From: Affinibrenneria salicis
GTDB lineage: Bacteria; Pseudomonadota; Gammaproteobacteria; Enterobacterales; Enterobacteriaceae
Direction of reading: 5' to 3'
DNA: 64,000 nucleotides
NCBI RefSeq assembly: GCF_008710095.1
Contig: NZ_VYKJ01000015.1
Span: 1-64,000, forward strand
The notes under the pieces are model-generated. The model saw nothing but the letters and a program-made list of their open reading frames with translations. It was not told the origin of the DNA and ran no database searches. A program made the translations under genes and the position numbers. Positions 1 through 7,738 of the stretch are shown here, piece after piece. Position 1 is the stretch's first letter. Each line of letters starts with the position of its first letter.

Positions 1-4
1 AATT

Positions 5-124
5 TGCCTGGCGGCGACAGCGCGGTGGTCCCACCTGACCCCATGCCGAACTCAGAAGTGAAACGCCGCAGCGCCGATGGTAGTGTGGGGCCTCCCCATG
101 CGAGAGTAGGGCACTGCCAGGCAT
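5..124 (+). rRNA. rrf: 5S ribosomal RNA, first copy
   Basis: The roughly 120-nt sequence begins TGCCTGGCGG and ends CTGCCAGGCAT, so its ends pair as the closing helix of 5S rRNA, and the internal CCACCTGACCCCATGCCGA segment is the conserved loop region. It is followed by tRNA-Thr and a second 5S gene, the distal arrangement known from the E. coli rrnD operon (rrfD-thrV-rrfF). The 16S and 23S genes should lie just left of the window. It differs from the second copy at only a few positions. Confidence 0.97.
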
Positions 125-138
125 CAATTTCCAGGTGC

Positions 139-214
139 GCTGATATGGCTCAGTTGGTAGAGCGCACCCTTGGTAAGGGTGAGGTCCCCAGTTCGACTCT
201 GGGTATCAGCACCA
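139..214 (+). tRNA. thrV: tRNA-Thr (anticodon GGT)
   Basis: A 76-nt cloverleaf starts GCTGATATGGCTCAG and ends with an encoded ACCA. The anticodon stem-loop ACCCTTGGTAAGGGT presents GGT, the T arm carries GTTCGACTC, and the acceptor strands GCTGATA and TATCAGC pair fully. It sits between two 5S genes in the same orientation and is presumably processed from the rRNA operon transcript. Confidence 0.97.
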
Positions 215-258
215 CTTTAAACAGTTATTGTGGGTTAGTAGTTCGGCAAAAAAGAATT

Positions 259-378
259 TACCTGGCGGCGATAGCGCGGTGGTCCCACCTGACCCCATGC
301 CGAACTCAGAAGTGAAACGCCGTAGCGCCGATGGTAGTGTGGGGTCTCCCCATGTGAGAGTAGGGAACTGCCAGGTTT
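259..378 (+). rRNA. rrf: 5S ribosomal RNA, second copy
   Basis: This is a second 5S gene, nearly identical to the one at 5-124 but with compensating end changes (TACCTGG at the start, CCAGGTTT at the end). Other differences are C to T around the internal helices (GTAGCGCC, TCTCCCCATGTGAG), mostly preserving pairing. It is the last gene of the rRNA operon and is followed 12 nt later by a strong terminator. Confidence 0.97.
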
Positions 379-390
379 TTATTAAAAGAA

Positions 391-421
391 AAAGCCTCAT
401 ACATAAGTATGAGGCTTTTTT
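391..421 (+). terminator. rRNA operon terminator
   Basis: A perfect hairpin, AAAGCCTCATAC and GTATGAGGCTTT around a short ATAA loop, is followed by a run of T. It lies directly after the second 5S gene and ends the rRNA operon. Confidence 0.9.
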
Positions 422-510
422 CTGCTTTCCATTCCGGCGCTGTTCAGCGTCTATCTACAGATTCATCCCGGGCATCAAAAAAACAGCTAAACCGCCGTGC
501 AGCAAGAGAC

Positions 511-547
511 GTAAAAAAACAACCCCCATCGCGCTGATGGAGGTTGT
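511..547 (-). terminator. Terminator downstream of argA
   Basis: Read on the minus strand, ACAACCTCCATC and GATGGGGGTTGT form a 12-bp stem with one mismatch around a GCGC-type loop, followed by a run of T (plus strand GTAAAAAAAC). It is 55 nt past the argA stop codon in the argA direction. Confidence 0.8.
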
Positions 548-601
548 CGGTCGCAGAGAACTTTTTTAACTGTAGGCGGAAAATTAGCCTCGTTGCATTG
601 T

Positions 602-1927
602 TCAGATATCAATAAACAAAATCTTTGAACGACGGTGGTAGTTGTACAGCTCTTTCTTCTTCTTCGGCAGCATTTCCACATCGGCCAGCTGGAAACCGCG
701 TTCCTGGAACCAGTGAATACTGTGAGTGGTAAGGACAAATAGCTTTTTAAGCCCCTGTATCCGCGCCTGCGAGGCGATACGGTGCAGCAGCATGTCCCCG
801 CGAGAGGAGTTGCGGTAGTCCGGATGAACCGCTACGCAGGCCATCTCGCCCAGTTGCTCTTCCGGGAATGGATACAGCGCCGCGCAGGCTATGGTCAGGT
901 TATCACGCACCACAACGGTAAATTTATCAATTTCCATTTCCAGCTGCTCGCGCGAACGGCGCACCAGAATACCCTGTTGCTCCAGCGGCCGGATCAGCTC
1001 CAGAATCCCGCCAATATCGTTAATCGTGGCCCGACGCACCTGTTCGGCGCTTTCCATGACGATCTGTGTACCGATACCATCGCGCGAGAACAGCTCCTGA
1101 ACCAGCGCGCCGTCTTCCTGGTAGCTGATCAGATGGCAGCGTCTGACCCCGCTGCGGCAGGCTTTCACCGCGCCGCGCAGAAAGCGGACGGTGCCGGAGT
1201 TGTAGTCGCCGGACTGCTCAAGGGCATTGATCCGCTCCTGCGCTTCATCCGGAAACAGCTCGGAAATAATCTGGCCGTCTTCGTTGGTGACGCCCTGCGA
1301 AGAGCTAAAGCCAATCATTTTTTCCGCTTTGAGTTTTATCGCCAGTTGGGTCGCCACCTCTTCAGAGGTCAGGTTGAAACTTTCCCCGGTCACGGATACG
1401 GCGACTGGCCCCATCAGTACAATAGCGTCGCTGGCCAGCTGACGATGCAGCGCTTCTTCGTCGATCCTGCGGATGCGTCCGCTGTGACAGTAATCGATAC
1501 CGTCATCCACGCCCAGCGGCTGAGCGATGATGAAATTACCGCTGACGACGTTAATATGCGCCCCCTGCAGCGGCGTGTTGTTCAGGCTCATAGACAGACG
1601 TGCGGTGATATCCAACTGCAGCGTACCCGCCGCCTGTTTCACCATTTCCAGCGTTGTCGCGTCGGTGACCCGAATATGCTTGTGGTAGGCAGGTTCATGG
1701 TTATGGGCGGCCAGATTTGCGTCTATCTGAGGACGCGCGCCATACACTACAACCAGGCGAATACCCAGACTATGCAGCAGGCCTATATCATTAACAATAT
1801 TAGAGAAGTTATCATGTTCGATGGCCTCACCTTCCAGCATAATGACGAATGTTTTGCCGCGGTGAGCATTGATATAAGGAACTGAGTGGCGAAAGCCCTG
1901 AACCAGTTCTGTGCTACGTTCCTTCAC
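602..1927 (-). CDS. argA: N-acetylglutamate synthase ArgA
   Basis: It acetylates glutamate with acetyl-CoA, the first and feedback-controlled step of arginine synthesis in the cytoplasm. The 441-residue protein (443 in E. coli) has an amino-acid-kinase-like regulatory domain over about residues 20-290 ([31 protein letters not shown]) and a GNAT acetyltransferase domain from about 295 to the end. The acetyl-CoA loop [17 protein letters not shown] lies at about 365-381. The start is GTG at 1927, the same start type as in E. coli, preceded by GAGGG. Two ARG-box-like sites directly upstream imply ArgR repression. It is divergent from amiC, as in E. coli. Confidence 0.97.
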   Translation of the reverse strand: MKERSTELVQGFRHSVPYINAHRGKTFVIMLEGEAIEHDNFSNIVNDIGLLHSLGIRLVVVYGARPQIDANLAAHNHEPAYHKHIRVTDATTLEMVKQAAGTLQLDITARLSMSLNNTPLQGAHINVVSGNFIIAQPLGVDDGIDYCHSGRIRRIDEEALHRQLASDAIVLMGPVAVSVTGESFNLTSEEVATQLAIKLKAEKMIGFSSSQGVTNEDGQIISELFPDEAQERINALEQSGDYNSGTVRFLRGAVKACRSGVRRCHLISYQEDGALVQELFSRDGIGTQIVMESAEQVRRATINDIGGILELIRPLEQQGILVRRSREQLEMEIDKFTVVVRDNLTIACAALYPFPEEQLGEMACVAVHPDYRNSSRGDMLLHRIASQARIQGLKKLFVLTTHSIHWFQERGFQLADVEMLPKKKKELYNYHRRSKILFIDI

Positions 1928-1940
1928 TGCAAACCCTCTT

Positions 1941-1979
1941 TGTGAATTTTTATTCGATATTTCTGTATTTTTATTCTTT
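1941..1979 (-). promoter_or_regulatory. Tandem ARG boxes upstream of argA
   Basis: Two 18-bp sites separated by 3 bp, TGTGAATTTTTATTCGAT (1941-1958) and TCTGTATTTTTATTCTTT (1962-1979), fit the ArgR operator pattern of TGAAT and ATTCA half sites around an A/T core. The 3-bp spacing is the usual one for a paired ARG-box operator bound by one ArgR hexamer. They begin 13 bp upstream of the argA GTG. Seen: motif and spacing. Inferred: arginine-dependent repression. Confidence 0.8.
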
Positions 1980-2170
1980 TACGGGTCAAAACGCAAGGGC
2001 CTTTGGCCGGTAAATGGTCTGGAAACGCTAATTACCGCATTATTATTCATAAACCATAAACATGATTTTTGCATGACATAATCCGGCAGATTCGCTAAAG
2101 TTTCGCCTGTTTTTCTGGACGAAATGGTTCAGCGTATTGGCTTACTATGCGGCAATAAAATCGGAGCGCC

Positions 2171-3421
2171 ATGTCTGACTCGAATCACAATCTGACCCGA
2201 CGTCGCTTATTGCAAGGGGCGGCGGCCGCATGGCTGTTAAGCGTGAGCGGAACCGGGCTGGCGGCGGTGGCGCAAGTGATCGCGGTGCGCGTCTGGCCTT
2301 CGAGCGCTTATACCCGCGTGACGCTGGAATCGACCCTGCCGCTCAAATACCGCCAGTTTACGCTGAATGACCCGGAGCGGGTGGTCGTCGATATTGAAGA
2401 TATGCGCCTGAACGGCGTGCTGAAAGATATTGCGGAGCGCTTTCAGGCGGACGATCCGCTGGTGAAGGTCGCCCGTATCGGTCAGTTTGATAAGAATACA
2501 GTGCGTCTGGTGCTGGAGCTAAAGCAGAGCAGTAATCCAAAGGTCTTTACCCTGCAGCCGGTGGCCGGTTTTAAAAATCGTCTGGTGCTGGACCTTTATC
2601 CGATGACCGACCGCTATGCCGGCGAGGACGATCCGCTGTTGGCCCTGCTGGAAGATTATAATAAAGGAGAATTGGATCGATCGCTGCCGGCCGAGGCGCC
2701 GCAGGCCGGCAAGGCGGGGAAAGATCGTCCGCTGGTGATCATGCTCGATCCCGGCCACGGCGGCGAGGATCCCGGCGCTATCGGTAAAAATAAAACGCGC
2801 GAAAAGGATATTGTGCTGCAGATTGCCCGTCGCCTGCGCACGCTGATCGAACGCGAGCCGGATATGAAGGTCTATATGACTCGCAATGAAGATGTTTTTA
2901 TTCCGCTGCGGGTCAGGGTGGCGAAAGCGCGCAAACAGCGGGCCGATCTGTTTATTTCGATTCATGCCGATGCGTTTACCAATCGATCGGCGCGCGGATC
3001 GTCAGTGTTTGCGCTGTCGAAAAAGGGCGCCACCAGCAATGCGGCGCGCTTTCTGGCCCAGACTCAGAATGAGTCCGACCTTATCGGCGGAGTGAGCATG
3101 AGCGGCGATCGCTATCTCGATCACACGATGTTCGATCTGGTGCAAACGGCGACCATCAGCGACAGCCTGAAGTTTGGCCATGAGGTGTTGACCCGGGTGG
3201 GCAGGATTAACCACCTACACAAAAACAGCGTCGACCAGGCCGGTTTCGCCGTGCTGAAAGCGCCGGATATCCCGTCGATTTTGGTGGAGACCGCGTTTAT
3301 CAGCAATCTGGAAGAAGAGCGCAAACTGCGCACCAGTCGTTTTCAGCAGCAGATGGCGGAATCGATGCTGGCGGGGATCAAAGTCTGGGTTGCGCGTCAG
3401 AACGGGTTAAAAAATAGCTAG
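2171..3421 (+). CDS. amiC: N-acetylmuramoyl-L-alanine amidase AmiC
   Basis: It is a periplasmic zinc amidase that splits septal peptidoglycan during daughter cell separation. The 416 residues (417 in E. coli) begin with a twin-arginine signal, arginines at 10-12 within TRRRLLQG followed by an Ala-rich hydrophobic stretch, so it is exported folded by Tat. An AMIN septal-targeting domain covers about 36-140. The Amidase_3 domain runs from about 188; its zinc ligands are His196 (LDPGHGG), Glu211 (TREKDIV) and His265 (SIHADAF), and a further conserved Glu lies in [10 protein letters not shown]. In this family NlpD-type activators relieve autoinhibition. Divergent from argA. Confidence 0.97.
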   Translation: MSDSNHNLTRRRLLQGAAAAWLLSVSGTGLAAVAQVIAVRVWPSSAYTRVTLESTLPLKYRQFTLNDPERVVVDIEDMRLNGVLKDIAERFQADDPLVKVARIGQFDKNTVRLVLELKQSSNPKVFTLQPVAGFKNRLVLDLYPMTDRYAGEDDPLLALLEDYNKGELDRSLPAEAPQAGKAGKDRPLVIMLDPGHGGEDPGAIGKNKTREKDIVLQIARRLRTLIEREPDMKVYMTRNEDVFIPLRVRVAKARKQRADLFISIHADAFTNRSARGSSVFALSKKGATSNAARFLAQTQNESDLIGGVSMSGDRYLDHTMFDLVQTATISDSLKFGHEVLTRVGRINHLHKNSVDQAGFAVLKAPDIPSILVETAFISNLEEERKLRTSRFQQQMAESMLAGIKVWVARQNGLKNS

Positions 3422-3510
3422 CCGGCAGGCCATCGGGGCAGTCACCCGCCGCCCGCACATCGATTATCACGGTTTTCCAGCGGCATCGTACAGGGGCAGG
3501 ATCATATCGC

Positions 3511-4800
3511 ATGAAAAAGCCAGACTCCTATCTTCCCGGTATCATTATCTCCCTGCTGCTCGCCGGCTGGCTGGCGTTTCTGGCGCTTACCGCCGTCAGC
3601 AACGACGAGATGGGATGGGGAACCATCGGCCTGGTGCTGGGCGCGCTTTATATCGGCGGCCCGTTGGCGATCCTGCTGTTGTGCATGTGGATTTGGTATA
3701 TGGTGCGCGCGCGAGGTCAGTTGCCGGGCCGGATTCACGCCTGGTTGCTGCTGCCGACGCTGTTCGCTGTCCTGATCGTGCCATTGGACGAGTTGATTCG
3801 CGAGAAAAAAAGAGAGCGCTTTGACGAAGCGCATCCACCGGTGCGCGAAACTCACATCAACCTGAGCGGCCAGGATCTCGGGCTGGATGCGGGCCGCGGA
3901 ACGGACGGCAAACCGATTAAGGCCGGCGCGCAGCGATTCGTCAGCATGACTCGCTATCCGGATGCCGCATCGATCGCCGCGGGCGCGTTTCCCTATGTCG
4001 GCACGCGCCTGCGCGACGATATCACCAGCTATAGATATCAGCCGGTGTCCGGGCTGAACCCGCCCGTGCCGGCTGACGCCACCCGACCGCTGCGGCGCCA
4101 GCCCGATCCGGATGTTCCTGCTTTACTGGCGGTGGGCGGCGCAGACGCCGCTGAGCTGGTTTATTTATACTTCCACTACCCCGGTCATGTGGCGTTCGCG
4201 CCCGCAATCGCCCTGCGGTCGATGACGCAGATTATACGGCTTAAAAATAACCGGCAGGATACGCGCGCATTGGTGTTGTTCCGCGCCTACAATTATTTGT
4301 CGTCGCCTGTCGCCCGGCTGGAAGTCAATGGCCAAACGCTGGACCTCGGGGAATTCGCACTTAGCCATACTCCGCCGTGGCCGGCGCCGTGCCGCGATTT
4401 TTCGCGCCCGACCGGGGCCGCTTTAATCGACCTTCAGCCGCCGCTGACTCTGCGCTGGCAAACGCTTGACGAGCCGCTCAGGTGGCGGACCGCACTGGTC
4501 GACGTTCCCGACTTTCCTCAGCCGCTTGCGTCGACGGAGAGCGCCGTTCCGCTGCGCGTGCTGTTGTATCTGTTGCCGGACGATAGCGTTGTCGCGGAGC
4601 GTTATCTGGAAGTCAGACTGCCGGATGAAAAGCTGGCGGTGCGCGCCACCGGGCTGCCGGAACAGGCCAGACCGTACGCCTCCTGCGGCGGCGCCTGGTC
4701 GAGCTACGATCCCGAACGGGTGCAATTATTGTCTGCGGAGACAGAGGAAAAGAGCGTTCTCCCGCCGCTGCCTCCGCCTGCGATGCCTCCCCGGCCATAG
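3511..4800 (+). CDS. Unrecognised inner-membrane protein with large C-terminal domain
   Basis: I do not recognise this 429-residue protein. Three hydrophobic segments are visible at about 9-29, 38-65 and 72-91, followed by a charged stretch (REKKRERFDEAH) and a soluble part of about 330 residues. That part is rich in Pro and Arg and has only a few Cys (CRDF, SCGG). The C-terminus is a proline-rich tail (LPPLPPPAMPPRP). By the positive-inside rule the basic REKKRER after the third segment would be cytoplasmic, so the side of the large domain is uncertain. It lies alone between amiC and the tRNA-Met genes, with no operon partner. Codon use looks coding throughout, and the frame is intact. Confidence 0.8.
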   Translation: MKKPDSYLPGIIISLLLAGWLAFLALTAVSNDEMGWGTIGLVLGALYIGGPLAILLLCMWIWYMVRARGQLPGRIHAWLLLPTLFAVLIVPLDELIREKKRERFDEAHPPVRETHINLSGQDLGLDAGRGTDGKPIKAGAQRFVSMTRYPDAASIAAGAFPYVGTRLRDDITSYRYQPVSGLNPPVPADATRPLRRQPDPDVPALLAVGGADAAELVYLYFHYPGHVAFAPAIALRSMTQIIRLKNNRQDTRALVLFRAYNYLSSPVARLEVNGQTLDLGEFALSHTPPWPAPCRDFSRPTGAALIDLQPPLTLRWQTLDEPLRWRTALVDVPDFPQPLASTESAVPLRVLLYLLPDDSVVAERYLEVRLPDEKLAVRATGLPEQARPYASCGGAWSSYDPERVQLLSAETEEKSVLPPLPPPAMPPRP

Positions 4801-5041
4801 CCGGACGATTATGGGCGATCACGGCGCCGCGTACTGCGCGAGGATGGCATATTGCGTTCTGGGGCGATGGTCGGCAGCGGCGGCCGAATAGCCGATTTTA
4901 CCAGATGATAATTGATTGATTTCGTTTGTTGAGGTTAATCGACAGGCGATAAAAAAATAAGGGGCTATAACAGATAAACGACGGGGAAATATTTTACTGC
5001 GGAGCGAGGAGAAAAATAGCTTGACATTCAATGTTATCGAT

Positions 5042-5118
<77 letters not shown>

Positions 5119-5178
5119 TCCGTCTCGATACTTTCACATTGTATTAATGCCGGTGGAAACCACCCTTTATGCATTAAT

Positions 5179-5255
<77 letters not shown>

Positions 5256-5268
5256 TCCGTGGATGCGC

Positions 5269-5296
5269 ACTATACTCGCCACGCGTTTTGATGCAA
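5269..5296 (-). promoter_or_regulatory. Promoter of the tRNA-fMet pair
   Basis: On the minus strand TTGCAT (-35) and TATAGT (-10) are separated by 16 bp, and a G/C-rich discriminator follows (GCGCATCC). This matches stringently controlled sigma-70 promoters of stable RNA genes. The -10 ends 14 bp before the first tRNA. Confidence 0.7.
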
Positions 5297-5467
5297 CCCC
5301 TTTTTGCAAAAAAAGGCAAATAAGCGTTATTTTTGTTGAATTTATCGACGAATGGCTGCTTTTTGAGCATATTCGCGCCGCTTTCTGTGCGGGTACGTTT
5401 CTTTCTCCGTATGCGTTTGTTATCGTGCGCAACGCATGCGTTGCTACTATATAAAGAGAGTGCTGAG

Positions 5468-6643
5468 ATGAATGGATGTTGGAAGAAGTACTTGCTGACC
5501 GGGGTAGTGGTCGCGCTATTAGCGGGCTGTCAGTCAAAACCGACCGATCGCGGCCAGCAGTATAAGGATGGACATCTCAATCAGCCTCTGGAACTGGTTA
5601 ATGAACCGAGCGCCAGCGGGAAACCAGTGAATGCCAGAGACTACGTTAGTCAGGTTATGGAGATCCGATCCGCTTCGCCGGGCCTGTTCTCCGGCAATAG
5701 CGATACCTTTCAGGCAGCGCAGAACTGGATGCTGGCCGGCGGCGATACCCGTCAGCTCGGTCAGTTTGGCCTGAGCGCCTGGCAGATGGAAGGCGTGGAT
5801 AATTTTGGCAACGTGCAGTTTACCGGTTACTACACCCCGGTTCTGCAGGCGCGCTATAGCCGCCAGGGCGAGTTCCGCTACCCGTTGTATGCTATGCCGG
5901 CGCGTGGCAAGAAGAATCGCCGCTTGCCCAGTCGGGCGGAGATCTATGCTGGCGGATTAAGCGATAATCTGGTTCTTGCCTGGACTAATTCGCTGGTCGA
6001 TAACTTTATGATGGAAGTACAGGGCAGCGGCTATCTCGATTTTGGCGATGGCCGCCCGCTGACCTTTTTTGGCTATGCCGGCAAGAATGGTCACGCCTAT
6101 CGCAGCGTCGGCAAGGTGCTGATCGACCGTGGCGAGGTTCCGCGCGAGGAAATGTCGATGCAGGCTATCCGTAAATGGACCGAAACGCACAGTGAATATG
6201 AAGTGCGCGAGCTGCTGGAGCAGAATCCCTCTTTTGTCTTCTTTAAACCGATGATGTCCGCGCCGGTCAAAGGCGCCAGCGCGGTGCCGCTGGTGGCGAA
6301 AGCCTCGGTCGCCTCGGACCGTTCTCTGATCCCGCCCGGCACTACGCTGCTGGCGGAAGTTCCGCTGCTGGATAATCAGGGCAAGTTCACCGGTAAGTAT
6401 GAGCTGCGCATGATGATTGCCCTTGACGTCGGCGGAGCGATTAAAGGTCATCATTTCGATATTTATCAGGGGATCGGCCATGAGGCCGGCCACGCGGCCG
6501 GCTTCTATAATCATTATGGTCGGGTCTGGGTGCTGAAGCGGCGGCCGAATGAGGGCTTGTTGTTCGGTTCGGGCAATAGCGAGGGGGTGCTGAATCAGAG
6601 CACGAACAATGGTTCCGCCCTGCTGAGCAAGCCGGGCGGTTAA
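5468..6643 (+). CDS. mltA: Membrane-bound lytic transglycosylase A
   Basis: It cleaves the glycan strands of peptidoglycan, leaving 1,6-anhydro-muropeptides, while anchored in the outer membrane as a lipoprotein. I chose ATG 5468 because it gives a clean lipoprotein signal ending VALLAGCQ with lipid-modified Cys21; the frame is open upstream but lacks a signal there. The 391-residue product carries the MltA barrel domain (from about residue 110, GYYTPVLQARY) and the C-terminal 3D domain. The catalytic Asp is in MIALDVGGAIKGHHFDIY. Neighbours argA, amiC and tRNA-Met match the E. coli order. Confidence 0.96.
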   Translation: MNGCWKKYLLTGVVVALLAGCQSKPTDRGQQYKDGHLNQPLELVNEPSASGKPVNARDYVSQVMEIRSASPGLFSGNSDTFQAAQNWMLAGGDTRQLGQFGLSAWQMEGVDNFGNVQFTGYYTPVLQARYSRQGEFRYPLYAMPARGKKNRRLPSRAEIYAGGLSDNLVLAWTNSLVDNFMMEVQGSGYLDFGDGRPLTFFGYAGKNGHAYRSVGKVLIDRGEVPREEMSMQAIRKWTETHSEYEVRELLEQNPSFVFFKPMMSAPVKGASAVPLVAKASVASDRSLIPPGTTLLAEVPLLDNQGKFTGKYELRMMIALDVGGAIKGHHFDIYQGIGHEAGHAAGFYNHYGRVWVLKRRPNEGLLFGSGNSEGVLNQSTNNGSALLSKPGG

Positions 6644-6694
6644 ACGCGCGGGTTCTCCCCTCTCCAACGCCCCGATCGGAATGGCCGCGTCAGT

Positions 6695-7159
6695 TCAAAG
6701 CTGCAGCGGCCATTGCGTCGCCGGCGCGCTCAGGATTGTCGCCAGCCCTGTCGGGTAAACGGTCTCGCTGGCGTGTTGGAGTTCCGCCACCGACCACCAG
6801 CGGTACCGGCTAATGACGCTTTTTTCATGCTCGCTCCAGTGAGCGTCCGTGATTTCGCCGCCGGCCGCCGTGACGATAAAGAAATGCTCGTCCGCCATGA
6901 CCTGCTCGCCGCTGGGCAGCAGCATGCTAAAACGCTGTTGAGCTACACAGGGACCGACCTCCTGACGGACAATTCCGGTTTCTTCGAACAGCTCCCGGAT
7001 AGCCGCCCGTTCAAACGATTCGCCTTGTTCCAGCCCGCCGCCGGGCGTGGCCCAGTATGAACGGCCGTTCAGGGCATCGCCGTGATGGGCAAAACGAAAC
7101 AGCAGAACTCTGCTGTCAGGGTCAATAATCAGCACTCTGGCCGAGGGACGCACTCTCAT
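6695..7159 (-). CDS. Nudix hydrolase
   Basis: The protein belongs to the Nudix superfamily, which hydrolyses nucleoside diphosphates linked to another group using Mg2+. The Nudix box is complete: GGGLEQGE followed by REL, EETGI at the canonical spacing. The frame is open to 7201, but ATG 7159 has a strong ribosome site (AAGGAAGGTGCGTA before it) and removes an atypical N-terminus, giving 154 residues. The first strand MRVRPSARVLIIDP is typical of the fold. The substrate is unknown. It converges on mltA with a short gap. Confidence 0.85.
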   Translation of the reverse strand: MRVRPSARVLIIDPDSRVLLFRFAHHGDALNGRSYWATPGGGLEQGESFERAAIRELFEETGIVRQEVGPCVAQQRFSMLLPSGEQVMADEHFFIVTAAGGEITDAHWSEHEKSVISRYRWWSVAELQHASETVYPTGLATILSAPATQWPLQL

Positions 7160-7201
7160 TACGCACCTTCCTTTATGGGCATATTGGGCGGAGGCGGCCA
7201 A

Positions 7202-7738
7202 TGTTACGCCTCCGGGGGGACAGGATGAAACATTTTTCGCCGCCGGCTGATTAATATATGCCGCGGCGGCGGGGACAATAATTGATGTTTCTATTGCTTT
7301 ATGTTGTTAAATATATAGCGAGGCGGTTGGCATTAAATTAATCCTGTTGGTTATAAGGTTATTCTTTTATTTCCCCTATCCCCGACCGATTACAGGTTAC
7401 GGATGCGTTGGCTGCGCTCAATTATCCGATCCGTCTTTTGATTCGTTGCCTGCGGGCCGACGCCAGCGGCGTGCAAGTTCGCGTCCGGCGGCGTTATCAC
7501 CCGCTAACCGCGCTACAGGCGCATAAATGCTCCTGACCGTAAAGAGCCAATGCGTTGCGTTGTTCAAAACGATAACGTTTTGTTCTGCACCCGAGTTATA
7601 TCGGGTATATAAGCTTTGCCGTATTTTTTATTAGCGGCGCGCCGTGCATTATTTTTGCCAATGCGATAGATTTATTTTTCCTGCGTCTGCTGACTGGCGC
7701 GACTGGTTATTTATTCGTTTTATTTTGCTGAGGCCGTC
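7202..7738. other. 537-bp gap upstream of the molybdoenzyme, with two palindromes
   Basis: No gene is evident. A frame from about 7360 to 7536 (reading VTDALAALNYPIRLL and on to a TGA) lacks a convincing start and may be a gene remnant. Two palindromes precede the molybdoenzyme: CAAAACG-ATAA-CGTTTTG at 7565-7582 and ACCCGA-GTTATA-TCGGGT at 7589-7606. They could be operators for that gene; the cognate regulator is not in the window. Confidence 0.5.

Noticed and set aside
782..1885. A 367-codon plus-strand frame opposite argA
   Set aside because: It is antisense to argA, without domain content. ArgA on the minus strand is complete and has its operators upstream.
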